The notes below the pieces were generated by a model, which ran no database searches, was not told the origin of the DNA, and worked only from the letters and a program-made list of their open reading frames with translations. Made by a program: the position numbers and the translations under genes. A stretch of 64,000 bases of DNA from Xestospongia bergquistia (lineage: Eukaryota; Porifera; Demospongiae; Haplosclerida; Petrosiidae), in contig OZ014421.1 in assembly GCA_963965975.1 (NCBI GenBank), forward strand, positions 4,329,001 to 4,393,000. The letters are read 5' to 3'. Shown piece by piece: positions 23,801 to 37,300 of this stretch (position 1 is its first letter; each line of letters starts with the position of its first letter).

Positions 23801-26800
23801 ACTGGTTTCATATAATGTGTATATGACTCATTTAATTGAAAATAATTATGTCTAACAAAACATTTTCTGATTGAAAATCTTTGATGGGACTTGCTCACAT
23901 ATAATATATCAATAATGATTAGAAAATAAACAAATCAACAAAATGTCTTGTCAAAAATTATTTCCAATATAATAATAAGTGAGATGTGACAGGATTATTA
24001 TATATTTTAGTCTCTGGAATTAGCAATATCATAATAGTACATTATAATGTTCACATAACTATAATTGTAATAGACATAACAACGGAAATCCAATTAGCTA
24101 TCTTTTTTGGTAATCTGTTTTCATGTTTGGTTACATTAAAGTTTAGAGTACTGACGTGTCTATAACTATTGAAATACGTCACACCTAAGATTGGTATGAC
24201 TGGTGTTGATCTTCAATTGTGAACTGTGTGCGTCATATTACATATCATAATAAAGTGAATTAATTAGTGATGAAAATAAATTTATTGGTTTGAAGTTAAT
24301 AACTTTGTATGCTGCCTATTAAGTAATGACGAGTGTTAAGGTAATATTGGTGTTTTAATACTTTTATCATATGTTGCCATGGTGATAATTTACATGGATG
24401 TTTGATTCACTCTAAGCACCAAGTCAGAACTGTTTTTTTTCATTAAAATTAATTTTGAATCTCTCTGTTATTTGACATTTACTGATATCTGAACTATTGT
24501 TAAAACTATAAAGGCAAGGACTTTTTATTAAAAGAATTCTTTCTTTGAAAGAGCCAAGTAGTGTACACTGCATGTGTTGTGTATGAGTAAGATCTGATCA
24601 GAATTACTTGTATCCTTATGGAGACACTACCACATAAAGCTAATGTTAATTTATCATGTGATATAGATAATTGTTAATGTAGTTTTCTTACTTTATTTGT
24701 CTTGTAATAATAGTGATTATGGTAGCCCATTGCTCAAGGACCAGCTGAATATACAAATACTCTAGATAGTTCTACTCACCATATAATTATATACTGTGAA
24801 TGATAGAGTTGTAAGAGCTGACTAGATGAGTTTGTTTAGCTCATTTTTCTTCGTGTTATTCCTAATAATTCTGAACGTGATGGTATTTCAATAATGCACA
24901 AATATACAAAACTATACATATAATTTAATACATATCGTACATTACTAACTGTACTATAACCAAATTACCAGATGTTCATAACCTGAGTAAGCTTAGGAAC
25001 ACACAGATTGATGAAGACAGACTTGTTGTATAAGTTGATGTAACTAGTGAGTGAATTAAGCATTTCACCTCCTTTGATAATGGAGCAATGAGGGTTAAGA
25101 ATTCTTATTAGGCTAATAAAACAAAGAATTCTATCTTTGTTATATTCTTAGCTAGTGAGTAGGTATACTAGTCTGTAGTATTGGATGTTATTGGAGTTGA
25201 ACATATTTTAGAACATTACAAGATATTCTCTTTATAAAGTCAGTTATCAATAATTAAAATACATTATTTCATAGTTAAATATTATCAATAGTTGAATAAT
25301 CCACTATTGTCTTCAGACTCTGTATAATGTGTATTATGGTCAACTTAAAAGGATATATTACTTACCAACCACATCATCTCAGTACTATTATGAGTTTAAA
25401 AAAATCAGTGTGGTTGCTACAAGAGGAGTAACCCTTTTCTTTCTCATAGAAAATGTTTGATCTGAGAGGTATGCTTTCCTTGTGTTCATCACAGATTATA
25501 GCAGAGTCATTTAGCAAGAAAAAGACTTGATGACATGTTATGTTTACAAAACATTTATATTGATAAATCATTGATGACTGATATACAAACGTTGTATAAT
25601 ATTGCATGGTCATCAAAGTGTGTTTGATTCAAATGACACCTTATACTGTAGACTGTTATACCCACCTACAAGCTAAGACCTAATTAACATTAGATATCTA
25701 TCATGTGAGTCGCTCAGTTGATTATATAATATTATGTAATCTTTCCTCCTTTCATTTAATGTTTGAAACTCTATCAATGATGCCTTACGACAAACTGTAT
25801 TTTAATAACAGTAAATTAATATTAATAATTTATGGAGCATGTGTGCAAGTGAGTTTCTGAGAGAATGTAGTTAAGTATGTGATTTCATTCAATGACTTAC
25901 TATTATCAATATCATTCATTAAATTATGAACAAATTTCCATTTTATTAATAACATGTTCTTAACCAGAAAGTACATGGAGTACAAATTTTACTGACAATA
26001 GCAATTAGAGAATCTCCTCATACTCCCTCATATCACACAACACAAAATTATAACTGTACACAATTCAAGTAAACTATTAACTTTGTGTTAGTAAGATACT
26101 GTATTTATGGCTAAAGAATATATTATGGTTTTAAGGAAATTTAAGCTTTTATATGTGCAATGTTTTATTGACTGTCAAACCCAATCAAATTACTGATTTA
26201 TGATTAATTATTTTGTGAGCCAAATAGAATCACAAATTTTAGCCCATACAAACTTTGGAATAATATGATATTACAGAAAGTTACTTTACGTTGGATTATA
26301 TGAGGGAGTATGAGAGAATTATCTGTTACTATTGTTAGTGAAATTTGTACTCTATGTTATGTAGTCTGATAATTAATTTACTTTTGTTAATGATATGTTA
26401 TTAATAATATGAAAATTTGTTCATACATTAAAGAATGGCATTGATGGTAGCAGCTGACGAAATGAGGTCACATTACATTCTCAGAAACTCACTTGCACCA
26501 ATAAACTATTGTAATAATGTATTTTATTTGAATAAGACTTGTGATGACACGTCATTGATAGAATTACTAAACATAGAAGGAAAAGAGGGAATGATTTTGT
26601 AATACTATAAATCAATTGATCAACATAGTACGTTTCAATTCAAATGATATGTATCATATAGCACTCCCCATACATCTGCCCACAATAGAGTTATTGTATT
26701 TATTACATTCCTAACTGATTCATTAGTTATTATTAAGAAATGATGTAACTAGCGATTTGAAGAATAGAGAGTCTTTTCTCATTAACCTACTACAATATAT

Positions 26801-27922
26801 TTATATATTAATATTATTATGACATATATCATACAAGTCCAGACAGTAATTTGTATACATCTCTTCCCCTTCCGTCATTTGTACTAGAAGTTACATGATG
26901 GAGTAACAACACACCTACATTCTTAGACACTATTCACTGTTTGAAAGAATGTAATCGCTATTACCTAGAGAGTTTGAGAACAATAATACTTGCTCTTGTT
27001 ATAACTAATAAATAATAAACAATTCCTTGTAAATTATCATTGTTACTAATGATTAGAACAGAAAGGTATTTCTATTAATTAAATACTTATAAATTATTAA
27101 CTAATCAAATAGTTTTGTATATGCAGATATCTAACAAACTGTTGACATATCATTTTATCTTCTATTAGATTACAACTTTAGTAACATTACGTTATCTTCT
27201 AAGAATTGGAACTGGTGATATGTTAGATGTTATTAAATACAAGGTAAGTTTATTAATGTCTGCATACTTGTAATATGGGAGGTACCAGAGCTTATATTTC
27301 AACTGTTCCTGTACCTTTTAATATTAATAGGTATGTTTAATACTATGCACTGTATGACTATAGAAATTGGTTATGTAATTAGTTCATCTCAGTGCATTTT
27401 TCTTTATAAACTGTATTATAACTTTACCATATCTTTCAGCTAGAAGGATAAGTGTTAGTACCATATATGCCTTCGTTAGTAATTATATTTTGTGTTGACA
27501 CACATCAATGAATTAGAATTCATCACCAGCTAACTTTAGACATATTATGAAGCAAGCCCAACAGTAATACATTCATTACATTGTATCATAAGTTCCTACT
27601 TTACATTGTGATAGTTACTTTGTGATAGCTACATTGTGATATTTACATTGTGATTTGAATGTGTTGGTATTCTCAAAATCTGTACACAAGATAATAAAAT
27701 TATTAAGATTAGATTGTCACTTCAATTATTAAATATTATCATGATTAATAATTTTCTAATCAAATTTATGTTCTTTCCCACACTCAATATAGTGTTTAGT
27801 GACTTTTGAAAAAATCAGAGATATTTCCAAGTAAGAAAATATGATTTGTAGTGTTATTTCAATATTTTTATAGGAGTGTCGATTTTGAGATAGTCCGTTA
27901 TCTTCATGATTACAATTATTGA
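17816..27922 (+). CDS. ORC5: Origin recognition complex subunit 5
   Basis: Fourteen exons: 17816-17849, 17930-18528, 18573-18665, 18807-19127, 19173-19284, 19330-19460, 19505-19553, 19972-20062, 20155-20365, 21720-21773, 21821-21931, 27169-27243, 27793-27830 and 27874-27922. They sum to 1968 nt, 655 residues plus stop. Walker A is GHPSTGKT at 224-231. [17 protein letters not shown] matches the ORC5 Walker B region, and [28 protein letters not shown] and the terminal [10 protein letters not shown] match the C-terminal winged-helix part. ORC5 is an AAA+ subunit of the complex that loads MCM at replication origins. The first ~205 residues are an acidic, Ser/Thr-rich extension not found in human ORC5 (435 residues). 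Intron 11 is 5.2 kb. Confidence 0.95.
18690..18806. repeat. AT-rich minisatellite in ORC5 intron 3
   Basis: About five to six imperfect copies of a ~17-bp unit resembling tatacacatatattgta fill most of the intron up to the acceptor at 18805-18806. Confidence 0.85.
21932..27168. other. Giant ORC5 intron 11
   Basis: The 5,237 bp between the exon ending LLYSQ and the exon starting ITTLVTL contain no coding region I can support; frames are short and lack family features. The two flanking exons are contiguous in ORC5 homologues, so this is one intron. Its content is AT-rich unique-looking sequence plus the foldback at 25711-26630. All other ORC5 introns are 1.4 kb or shorter, and most are near 45-60 bp. 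Confidence 0.85.
25711..26630. repeat. Long imperfect inverted repeat (foldback element)
   Basis: Two arms of roughly 330-360 bp are diverged reverse complements around a ~220-bp loop. Matching blocks include gcaagtgagtttctgaga (left, near 25849) with tctcagaaactcacttgc (right, near 26478), tatgaacaaatt with aatttgttcata, attaataacat with its complement, and actccctcatat with atatgagggagt near the loop. The outer ends match around tcagttgatta and its diverged complement near 26610. It could be an old foldback or MITE-derived palindrome. If transcribed within the ORC5 pre-mRNA it would form a long double-stranded hairpin. Arm borders are approximate. Confidence 0.8.
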
Positions 27923-28175
27923 TATCTCTATTAATTTATGATCACTTATTCATGTTCTATTTTTACTTAGCTTTAGACTTTAGAGCACATCTCTGAATTT
28001 TGTCACTGATCATTGATCATCCTAAATTTTGTTTGTTTTGTTAAACAAAAGATTTTCTTATTATAAAATAGATTTCAATGTTGATCGTGTACTGAAATAA
28101 AAGAGCAAAGTTCACTATGTTCACAATAGAGGAGTTCACTGATTGTTTCGCCCACACGCTTCCTCTCCAGGCCTG

Positions 28176-28183
28176 TATAAAAA
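28176..28183 (+). promoter_or_regulatory. TATA box of the 28259 gene
   Basis: TATAAAAA sits in a locally GC-richer stretch, 83 bp upstream of the ATG at 28259. With usual TATA-to-start spacing, transcription would begin near 28205-28212, leaving a 5' leader of about 50 nt. Confidence 0.65.
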
Positions 28184-28258
28184 GCCGAACGGGCACTGTA
28201 ACTTCTCAACTAAGTTCGGAAGAGTAAAAGAGTTAGATAGTGCAGAATACACGAAAAG

Positions 28259-28981
28259 ATGTTGTCTTCACTTTTACCCACCCAAGATAGCTCTAGTCCC
28301 CGAAGAAGGGCAACTAGTATGAAACAGCTTTATCGTACAAGCAGTGGTCACAGTTTCAAGAAAAATTCCACTTTAAGTCTCAAGAGACAATCACATGTCT
28401 TCAACGAAGAGCCTCAGTCATCATTTCTGACTATCTTCCAGTTTGAAAAGAAACGCAGCAAAGTACCTGATGACGCTGACCAAGCAATGGCACTTCTTGA
28501 CGAACAGATTGCCAGGATTCGCGGTGACTTGGAGGCTATGAGAGTCGAAGGGAAAGCCATGGTTCGACGAGTGGCAGATGTTAATGCAAGACTTGACTCA
28601 GTAGCTAGCAGCACCACCAGCAGACATAATTCTCTCAATAGTTTTGAGGTAATAACAGAAGGAGACGTTAACACTACTACGACAGTAGGAGAGAAAAAGT
28701 TGGGATCAACAAGTTCCTTACCTCTTTGTGACTCTAAACGAGATTCTGGATATGTATTTGATGCTGCATTTGAAGTGGATACTCGTAGTATTTCTATACC
28801 TAATAACTTGGCTTTTAAAATTCAATCTAAGAAAGCTCACAGCACAACAGCATTAGATTTTATAAAGAACAACCTTTATGAAAACAATGGAGAAAAACTT
28901 AAAGCTGAATCAATAGATCGTCTCTCCTGCTATTCTGACTCTGCTATTCTCTCAATTCGTGGTTTCTCTCATCCACACTAA
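28259..28981 (+). CDS. Unknown intronless protein with central coiled coil (possible FAM167 relative)
   Basis: One exon of 240 residues. The first ~60 residues are basic and rich in Ser/Thr (SSPRRRATSMKQLYRTSSGH). Residues ~70-120 form a strong amphipathic helix or coiled coil with DQAMALLDEQIARIRGDLEA and MVRRVADVNARLDSV. The rest is polar and probably disordered. The helix resembles the conserved helical segment of FAM167 proteins in its DEA..L..EL..MR spacing, but this is a weak, by-eye match and the function stays unknown. The coding region is more GC-rich than its surroundings and has its own TATA box. It follows ORC5 on the same strand after 336 bp. Confidence 0.75.
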   Translation: MLSSLLPTQDSSSPRRRATSMKQLYRTSSGHSFKKNSTLSLKRQSHVFNEEPQSSFLTIFQFEKKRSKVPDDADQAMALLDEQIARIRGDLEAMRVEGKAMVRRVADVNARLDSVASSTTSRHNSLNSFEVITEGDVNTTTTVGEKKLGSTSSLPLCDSKRDSGYVFDAAFEVDTRSISIPNNLAFKIQSKKAHSTTALDFIKNNLYENNGEKLKAESIDRLSCYSDSAILSIRGFSHPH

Positions 28982-31900
28982 ATCGACTAGCATTGCCAGT
29001 GTAGTCTCTGTACCACAAAAAATGGGCCGAACCCACTCAGAACTAAAATGGAAGAGATGATAACCGACAAAGGGAGAAGAACTAATGAATTATCAGATTA
29101 CAATACAATATTGAATTCTAATTCCTCCCAGCTGCTATAATTGGCTGTCCTACTCCATTGAAACTATCCACCATTCGACCTTATATGAACTTTCTATTTA
29201 ATTATTATTTTGCACTTTGTCACTTGTCCCATGTATTATATTTTCTTTATTTATGTATTATTCTTAATTAATTTGTGTCACCATTTTGTATTATAATATT
29301 ATGATCATTATTGGTCCAACTTTAATATTAAAGTATAAATCAAAATTAATTCATTGTTCTTACTTCTACTGTTACTAATTTTAGAGACTAAATCATAATA
29401 TTCTCATTTTATGTGAAAAGTACATTTCAATGGACTTGGCTTGAAAAAATACACAATAAATCTGAAGATTTTAAAATCACTAAATTTAATAGACGGTAAC
29501 TATGAGCAACATTAAATCATTAAAATCCACCTCTTAACAACAAAGAAGTGTTAATTTATACATTTGCTATAGATTTATTAGTACTCCTCCCTTTGTCTCT
29601 GCCTGAAGCTATTGACTGTTATGTCTACGTAAATTTGTAAACTAATAAAATAAATTATTTACCAGTGCATGACAAGTTATATAAACATTAGTAACCATAC
29701 GATGTCAAGTATGACGCATAAATCTATGTCATGGTGGTCTGACCAATATTATTCGTAGTAATATACAATGTATTTGCCTCAAGGTAGCTTGAAACTAATG
29801 AGGCAAGCTTTTTAATTGTGATACAATGGTATGACTATTATAAATATTATTGTTAAGATGAGACATCAATCATGTAATTCTAAGTATGTAGATGTGTTAT
29901 ATATACAAGAAAAATGAATCCCATATCTAAAATAGTTTCCTAACACAAACAATATGATAGCCCAACTAATGTAGTTAGTACACCATTATACATAATATAA
30001 TGAGGATAGATGATTAGATCTTATTAGACGCCATTCAATTAACTATTTGAAGTCCACTTCATAAGGTAAATGGTTATCAACATGTTAGCTATATTGAGAG
30101 AGCTAGACTCAATAAACAGATGTGACTAAGTGACCTAAGCCAATTCTGCTAGCCAAACCAGGTATTGTGTGTCAAACAAACGCACATGAGATTGTATTAA
30201 TAATAATAGTCATGGAAACAATAAATAGTACTGCTTCAATCAAACAGGCAGTCTTCATAACTATCATAAGCTAAATATATACTGGTATGAGGAAATCATA
30301 GCTACCTTTGCTAATTTATGACTTTCATGGTTATAAATTTATATTAATTCGTTTTGTAGAAGTAAACAGGTAACATTAAATGGATTATGAATATGTGTGT
30401 ATGTCTTTCTCAGAACTATCAAAGAGGATGAGAGCATGTAGGATTCCCCTGTGTAATGTTTAGTATAGTAACCTCTACAAATTATTGTGTTCAGACTAAT
30501 GTGAAATGATAAGATATAAACTAGTATCTTCCACACTTAGACACAAAATTATAAAATATATAGTTATTATTGTTACATGTACTACTCACTATTATACAAA
30601 ATACCAAATAGTTAGGGTTGAATGGAATATGACATAAATACTATTGTCTCCAAAGTAACATTTAGCATCATTTTTCCTATTAAAACATTCATCATCCAAT
30701 AATCTAGGAAATTTGAATAACTCTCTCATCCTGTTTTTTAAAGACTTGATACATACAGACAATAGACAAGACAAAATATTATAAATAGAACATTGTATAC
30801 TAATTTAATCATTGCCTAATAAATAAATATTACACGATCAATTAAAAGCTTTTGTTTTAAAAGTTATTTGTAATGACCTGCTGCCAGCTAGTTATTCCAA
30901 AATGAGATTACGTGAGATATAAGGAAATAGAAATATCCAGTAATGCCAGAATAAGCTAACAGGGAAAGCTGTATATCCTGAGGATGTTTCTTTGGCATAC
31001 AGATTGTTTACTTACAATAAAAATGTTGTCTTGGTGATGTTTCAATAAGAATGTTTATTTCATATCTTTAACATTCCATTCCCTAGCTCAATTTTATTAG
31101 ACAATGATTTAATTAGTATACAATGTTCTATTCACACTACATGGGAATGAGTTGAAGACTGAAAACTGTCTCACATTATCAGGATAACTTGACCCATCCA
31201 CCAACGCCAAGCCTACACTATGTTAGTCACATCTTCACTCATATAGAACTACTATTATAACCTCATAATATTTACTTAGATGAACTATTGCAATATGTAA
31301 AATACAGTAAATAGATAATACCATATTCAATATTTAGATGACAGTCTTAAAGTTTATGTACTCATAGTTGAGCAATAGTATACAAGGCTTCTTGTTTCCT
31401 GTGTCAAGTAAAAGTTGATCTTGCATCATGTAATGAGTGCCCTAACGTTTACACCTGTGTATAGGTACATGTATAAACATGCAGGTGGTATATGTAAATG
31501 GGAGTGGCCTGTTCACATGACTTGCTGATGTAAAGTACAATAGTAAAGAGTAGTTCAGACAAGTGTAAATAAATGTACTGTCTAATCACTAGAAGATTCT
31601 ATGGAATGTTGCCTATTACTAGTACTATATGATCATGACACATCAGTGATTGTCTAATAGGTTTGTGATGTCACAGACAATTTATCAATGCTTCGCTAAA
31701 TAAATCTACAAACTACAATATCGATATATTATATTAGATCACAATTTAAATAATATTTACTTAATTTAAATTTACTAATTACTAAGCAGACACAATCAAT
31801 GTTATTACATCACACATTAGACAATGTAATGTATTAACATCAATATATCATAATCATAATAAAGTGTGTTGGTTGCTAGGTGGGATGGGGAACAGTTTTT

Positions 31901-34343
31901 GTTAGTCAATGATATCACACACTGTAATAATGATATTATACTAACTAAAATGATTTTCTCCTAAAGAAAACAAAATTATTATTTTCGATTAATTAATAAG
32001 CATGGCTCCATTAAGTTAACAAGCCTCTGCTCATATGTATTGATAAGGTACACAAATTAATTGTTGCTCTATTGGTAACATGTGAGGTCAACTAGACCTT
32101 TCAATACTACCATGTGTTAGGCAGCTACATTATGTGTGAGATCGACTTCTTGAGAATAATTTTGAATATTATAATAGTAATTAAATACATGTTGCAATAT
32201 AATATAACATAAAAGTGTTTATAATATTATGTCTTATGGGAGTATATATTACATAATTGATTATGAATGCAGCTGTTCTTTGTAAATTATGGCACATGAT
32301 TTGATTTCAATGTAATATGAAATTTAGAAGAGAGAATGTTCATTCCAATATGTACTTCTAGTAACTTTGGCATTTTCTGTGAAGAATAATGCTAGGGAAC
32401 TAACCAACCTCAACATTCCACGAAGAATTACAACATAACAATTATAGTTAATTATTTCGCTTGTCAAATGATGTTCACGAATTATCACAGTTGAGACATC
32501 ACTAAAGTCAGCAATGGATTTCAAACATAACAACGGACATAAGTACAAGGTGCTAATTCAAAAGGTATGCATAGGTCATTATATTTTACAACTATTATCA
32601 TATTCTAACTATTATGTCGAGGATGTTTTAAGAGAGGTATGGATTAAAACGAATTCCCCAGAAAACTTCACAAATAATTCCCATTACATTGGGTATAATA
32701 GACGTGACCTGTTTATGGCAAAGAAATACAAAAATTGTTGAGAATGTGTGAATGTGGTTATAAGTAATTGGTCTCTAACCTCTTGTCAGCATTCTACAAC
32801 TGTAACTAGTGAACGATGAAATTACTCGTTACTTTTTTTCATAACAATGCACGTAAATATCTACTGATAAATATAAAGTTATATACAATTGTAGCAGAAT
32901 ATATAGCCAATAAACTTGTAGATCAATTATAGTACAAGCTACAAGTAGTGTTTTATTTCCGTTAGACTCCAGCTGTGAATTTATCAGATTACAGAGACTG
33001 GCATATTTGTATAGGGAGCTTACAAATGTGGGCGGTTGGGACTTCCATAATTTTAGTCTCCAAAGTATAAGCAGAATTAAATATAAATTTGTAATATAAT
33101 CTTAACAGGTTAAATGAAATTAAGACATTTCCTTTGTTAAAAATAGACACTGAAATCACTTGAGCTTCAAAGTTTGAGAGAATTTATTTACAATGTTAGG
33201 CAAAACATTTGAGACAGTCTACATGACCTCTTTCCTTTTTAAGCAAACACGTCTAGTGTCCAATTAAGGATACATAATGTTAAGACATTGATAATACAAC
33301 ATAGTGTTCATTATTTAATTGTAAGGCATCTCATTTATTTAACTGTCTCTTATTTTCCTTTATTTAATGTCTTATTTATTGTTTATTCAGACTATTTGAC
33401 TTCTATCCTTTTAGCCATTTGTTCCTTAAAACCCATGATAGTGAATGTTGAGGTCAAAAGTATTACATTCCACACATTTAAACTTTGTCTGACATTAATT
33501 AAATCTTTCACACAATATTGTTATTTCATATAACAATAATGTTAGCTAAGTCCAAAGTAAAATTAGATTGAAATAATTTACAAAGGACAAATGAAATAGT
33601 ACATGTTGTAACATGTTTGTTAGTTTACACTACACAGATAAACAATAATCTCACACTCATTCATTACTAACAATTTGTGGTGATCTTAACACATTGTGTG
33701 CTAGTGACAGTGGTCTGTAAAGAGGTCTATTTATCTGTCTAGCGGTAGAAATACATATTAACACATTGACCACTACTACATAAATTTATCAACTAAGTAC
33801 ACTAAGAAAGACAACTGGTAGTCAATTATTGATTTAGCGGTTAACCAGTAGCTTCAACTGAAGCAATATCACTGTACTAATAACTAGCCCCAATAGCCTA
33901 TAGTGTTTACTATAGTAAATCTAATAATAAGGATAGAATACATATATACTAATTCTATTAGCAGATCTATATTGAAAAAAGCAGTCATTCAATAGTTTTA
34001 ATATTGGTATGTGTCATTTTGTTACAATGTGTATATAAGTGCATACTTCTGTCATCTGTTGTTGGATATTGATAGAGGAATTTACCTTATATGACCGATA
34101 CAAGGTGGTTCATTAGTTTTCTGTTTATTGACATAATGACTTCAAACTATGTGCATTAACTACAACATAGGATAGTATTGGTTTATAAAATATAGTTGAG
34201 AAATGAGTGACATGTCATAAAATCACCAAATGAATTGCAACATTTAACACAAAATGTATAACAGAATATATTGCAAACTTTGTTCAATGAATCAAGTGAT
34301 TGAAATACTTACCAAAAGATAATGAATGAACATAAAATGTTTA
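28982..34343. other. Gene-poor intergenic region
   Basis: These 5.4 kb between the TATA-driven orphan and the SWT1 stop codon hold no coding region I can support. Frames are all under 85 codons, with no recognisable domains or exon series. The first part must contain the orphan's 3' UTR; no canonical AATAAA was placed with confidence. The sequence is very AT-rich. Confidence 0.6.
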
Positions 34344-37300
34344 TCATGTTTGTGTTGCTTGATGTAAAAGACATGCTAACTGATATCGACCATCCATCAT
34401 AAAACTGAGGGCTTCGTGGAATGTATTCCTAAAGGAAGTACAATCATTAAAAGTAAAATAATTTAACATTCTTCTTGGAATATGTACATCAATTGGCTTT
34501 TATCCAAACCAGCTGCCATTGGTACAAATAAGAAACATGAGATCTCTATATATTGTAATATAAAGTGGGATTATCCTTGTAACAATAAGTTATATCAAAT
34601 TGTAATTATTGTATAATAAAAGATATGCATTTGTAGTACAACACCGAGAAAAATTTACTCACAGGATGCCGTCACATTGACAAAGATCACATAATTGATT
34701 TTGAGTGAGAGGAATTGTTACACCAACTATTACTGCCAAATAATTTTGTAATGACTGATGTAATGTCCTTATAATTGGAATTAATAAACCCTGTGTGACT
34801 AATCTAATGAATCATAAAATATAAAATATTAAAAACAATAAATTTACCCTTCTAAAGTCAATATCAATTCTTCTAAATATTTTAATAGTTCAATTAATTG
34901 AAGTTCAGAGTGGCGGTTAAAGAAACCATTTGTTAGAGCAGTTTGTGTAGCAATACTATTAACAAAATTCAAAAGGATATACGATAACAGATATTACTTA
35001 CATGCCATTGACAACACTTTCTCTGATTATTTGAAAAATCCAGTACATTTGATTTAATGGATTTGGTGGGCATTCGCTAATCAATTGTTGTAAAGTAACA
35101 GATAGGTGTGGCAGAGTAGGTGGAGCAACTGGACTTGTTGTTACTACTGGAGGTAAAGCCTATGTATATACTATTTATTTTAAAGTAAAAAAGATGGGTC
35201 TTACTTGAGAGATAGGTGTGGTTACAGGTTGTGGAGTTTGAGAATTTGACAATGAAATCTTATCACAAAGAACTTTCAAAGAAGCTACTGACAAAGACAC
35301 ACGAGACCACACCCTATTAATTAATTACTATAAATAAGAAATGAGGATGATGGACATTACTCAGGTTTGTTTCGGAAGTGTTCCAATATTCCTAGAGCAC
35401 TACTAATAAAAGTAACAACACTGACATTAGATAACACCTCTAAAAATAAAAAATACATGCATTAATATATTAGGTGTGGGCGTGTACTTAGTCTCTGCTG
35501 AACATGATCTTGTAGCTGGTCTACTAATTTACGTATCTTGACATGAGAGCCAGAGAAAGTGAAACTAAAGACGGCTATCCAGTGTCTACAACCAACGTAC
35601 AAGTGGTAATGAGAGAAGTATTATTATATTATAGTAGTATCCACATATTTCAAATAGCAACAAGAACTTAAACAATAGTGTGTGATTACAGCTGTACAAC
35701 ATGTCAAACTAATGAGTTATAATTACTACTATATGTTTACAAGTTGTTGACAGTATGTACATTACTGTAAACTAACTTATCTAACATATGAACAGCATCT
35801 TCTAAATTCCACGGAGGTTTTCTAGACATAATATCTGTGCTGAAGTGACAAAGACAAATGGATCATTTTTCAACATGCATGTGCACGTCAGAAATTTCTA
35901 TTGATAGAAATAAACATCCCACAAATCATGTTTATATAAGACAACATATTAGAGATACCTTAATGTGATAATTGCACCCAATGACTCACAAACAACATAC
36001 AACAATCAAGTTAACTAACACATCATTCCTTTTATTAGAAATTGTTACTTGGCACACAATTATAATAACTTAACATATGACATAGGCAAATAGGATTAGT
36101 CAAATGTAAGTAGACAAATGACTTAAGAAATTCTAAAACTAGCCCAGTCTATTACATCCACTCATTTTAGCATGTACCTTAAGTCACCATAAACTTCTCT
36201 CATTTCATGATCAATAATTACTGACAAAGCATCTCGTGCGTGACCTTCAGCCTGACTGAGACAGTCATCTAACTAAATGAGGGAAGTCAATAATAATAAA
36301 AACAAACACTAACTAATCTAATTTGATCATCAGCTTGAAGTTGTTGTCCAACTTTCTGTATATATTCTAAGAACAAAGAAATAATACACTGTATATATTA
36401 TGTTATATACACCAAATGTACCTGGAGTCTGTGTGTATGAGATGACAGTACAATTGCCAGACAAACTTTTTAATTCAGTCAATAATGTCTGTAAATAATG
36501 ATGTCGTTTGATACATGTTGTTACCATAGTAACATGAATCACCAACCTTTCTATTACAAGCTATAATGTTATTGATTTTAGCTTTAGCACAAAGCATAGT
36601 ATCATTGGAAAACAACACAACCAGGCCATGTACATCTATTTATAGTAACAAATGACATCATACCTAAATATACTGTCACTGACTTTGTTGTCTCATCTTT
36701 TGTTGATAAACTAAACAACAATGGAGAATACGATCATCATTATTGGAAATAGCAAGATTATCTAATTCAGTATTAACCTAAAATAAAGTTTTCATTATCA
36801 AGTCATTTATCTTGTTATGTAATACTTCTTCTATAGTTTGACCTCTAACACGTGGATGATGAACTGAGAGACAATCATTAATGAAGTGGGTAGCATTCTG
36901 TGACTGAGTACCTACGCTGCCAGAAGAATTCTAATATAATCTTATAATACATCTTAAAAGCAAAATAATTTTTTTACTTTCAATGTATCCAGTTCCTGTA
37001 TGACAATCCAAGGTATTATTAACACTGGCTTACCAATATCTATAATAACAATTAACTATAGTGCTCATAATGAAGATATTTTAACCCTTTATAGAATGAT
37101 CCTTCAGCTCCTTTAGAAACTTTAAATGTGATAGAAGTACATTAGTATCCAGTACAATATAAAGGAAGTCCTATAGTGTGTGACAATAATTGGAAATATT
37201 GGTTATTTCATTGCTAGAAGTCATTGACAATAAAGCATTATTTTAAAAAATCCCTTACATTCCTTCGTAAAAATGTAAGGGAAGCCAAATATTTTGTAAG

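Noticed and set aside
32324..32741. Overlapping frames on both strands, one starting MDFKHNNGHKYK and followed by a splice-donor-like site.
   Set aside because: No family resemblance, no further exons in phase, and a length expected by chance in this AT-rich region.
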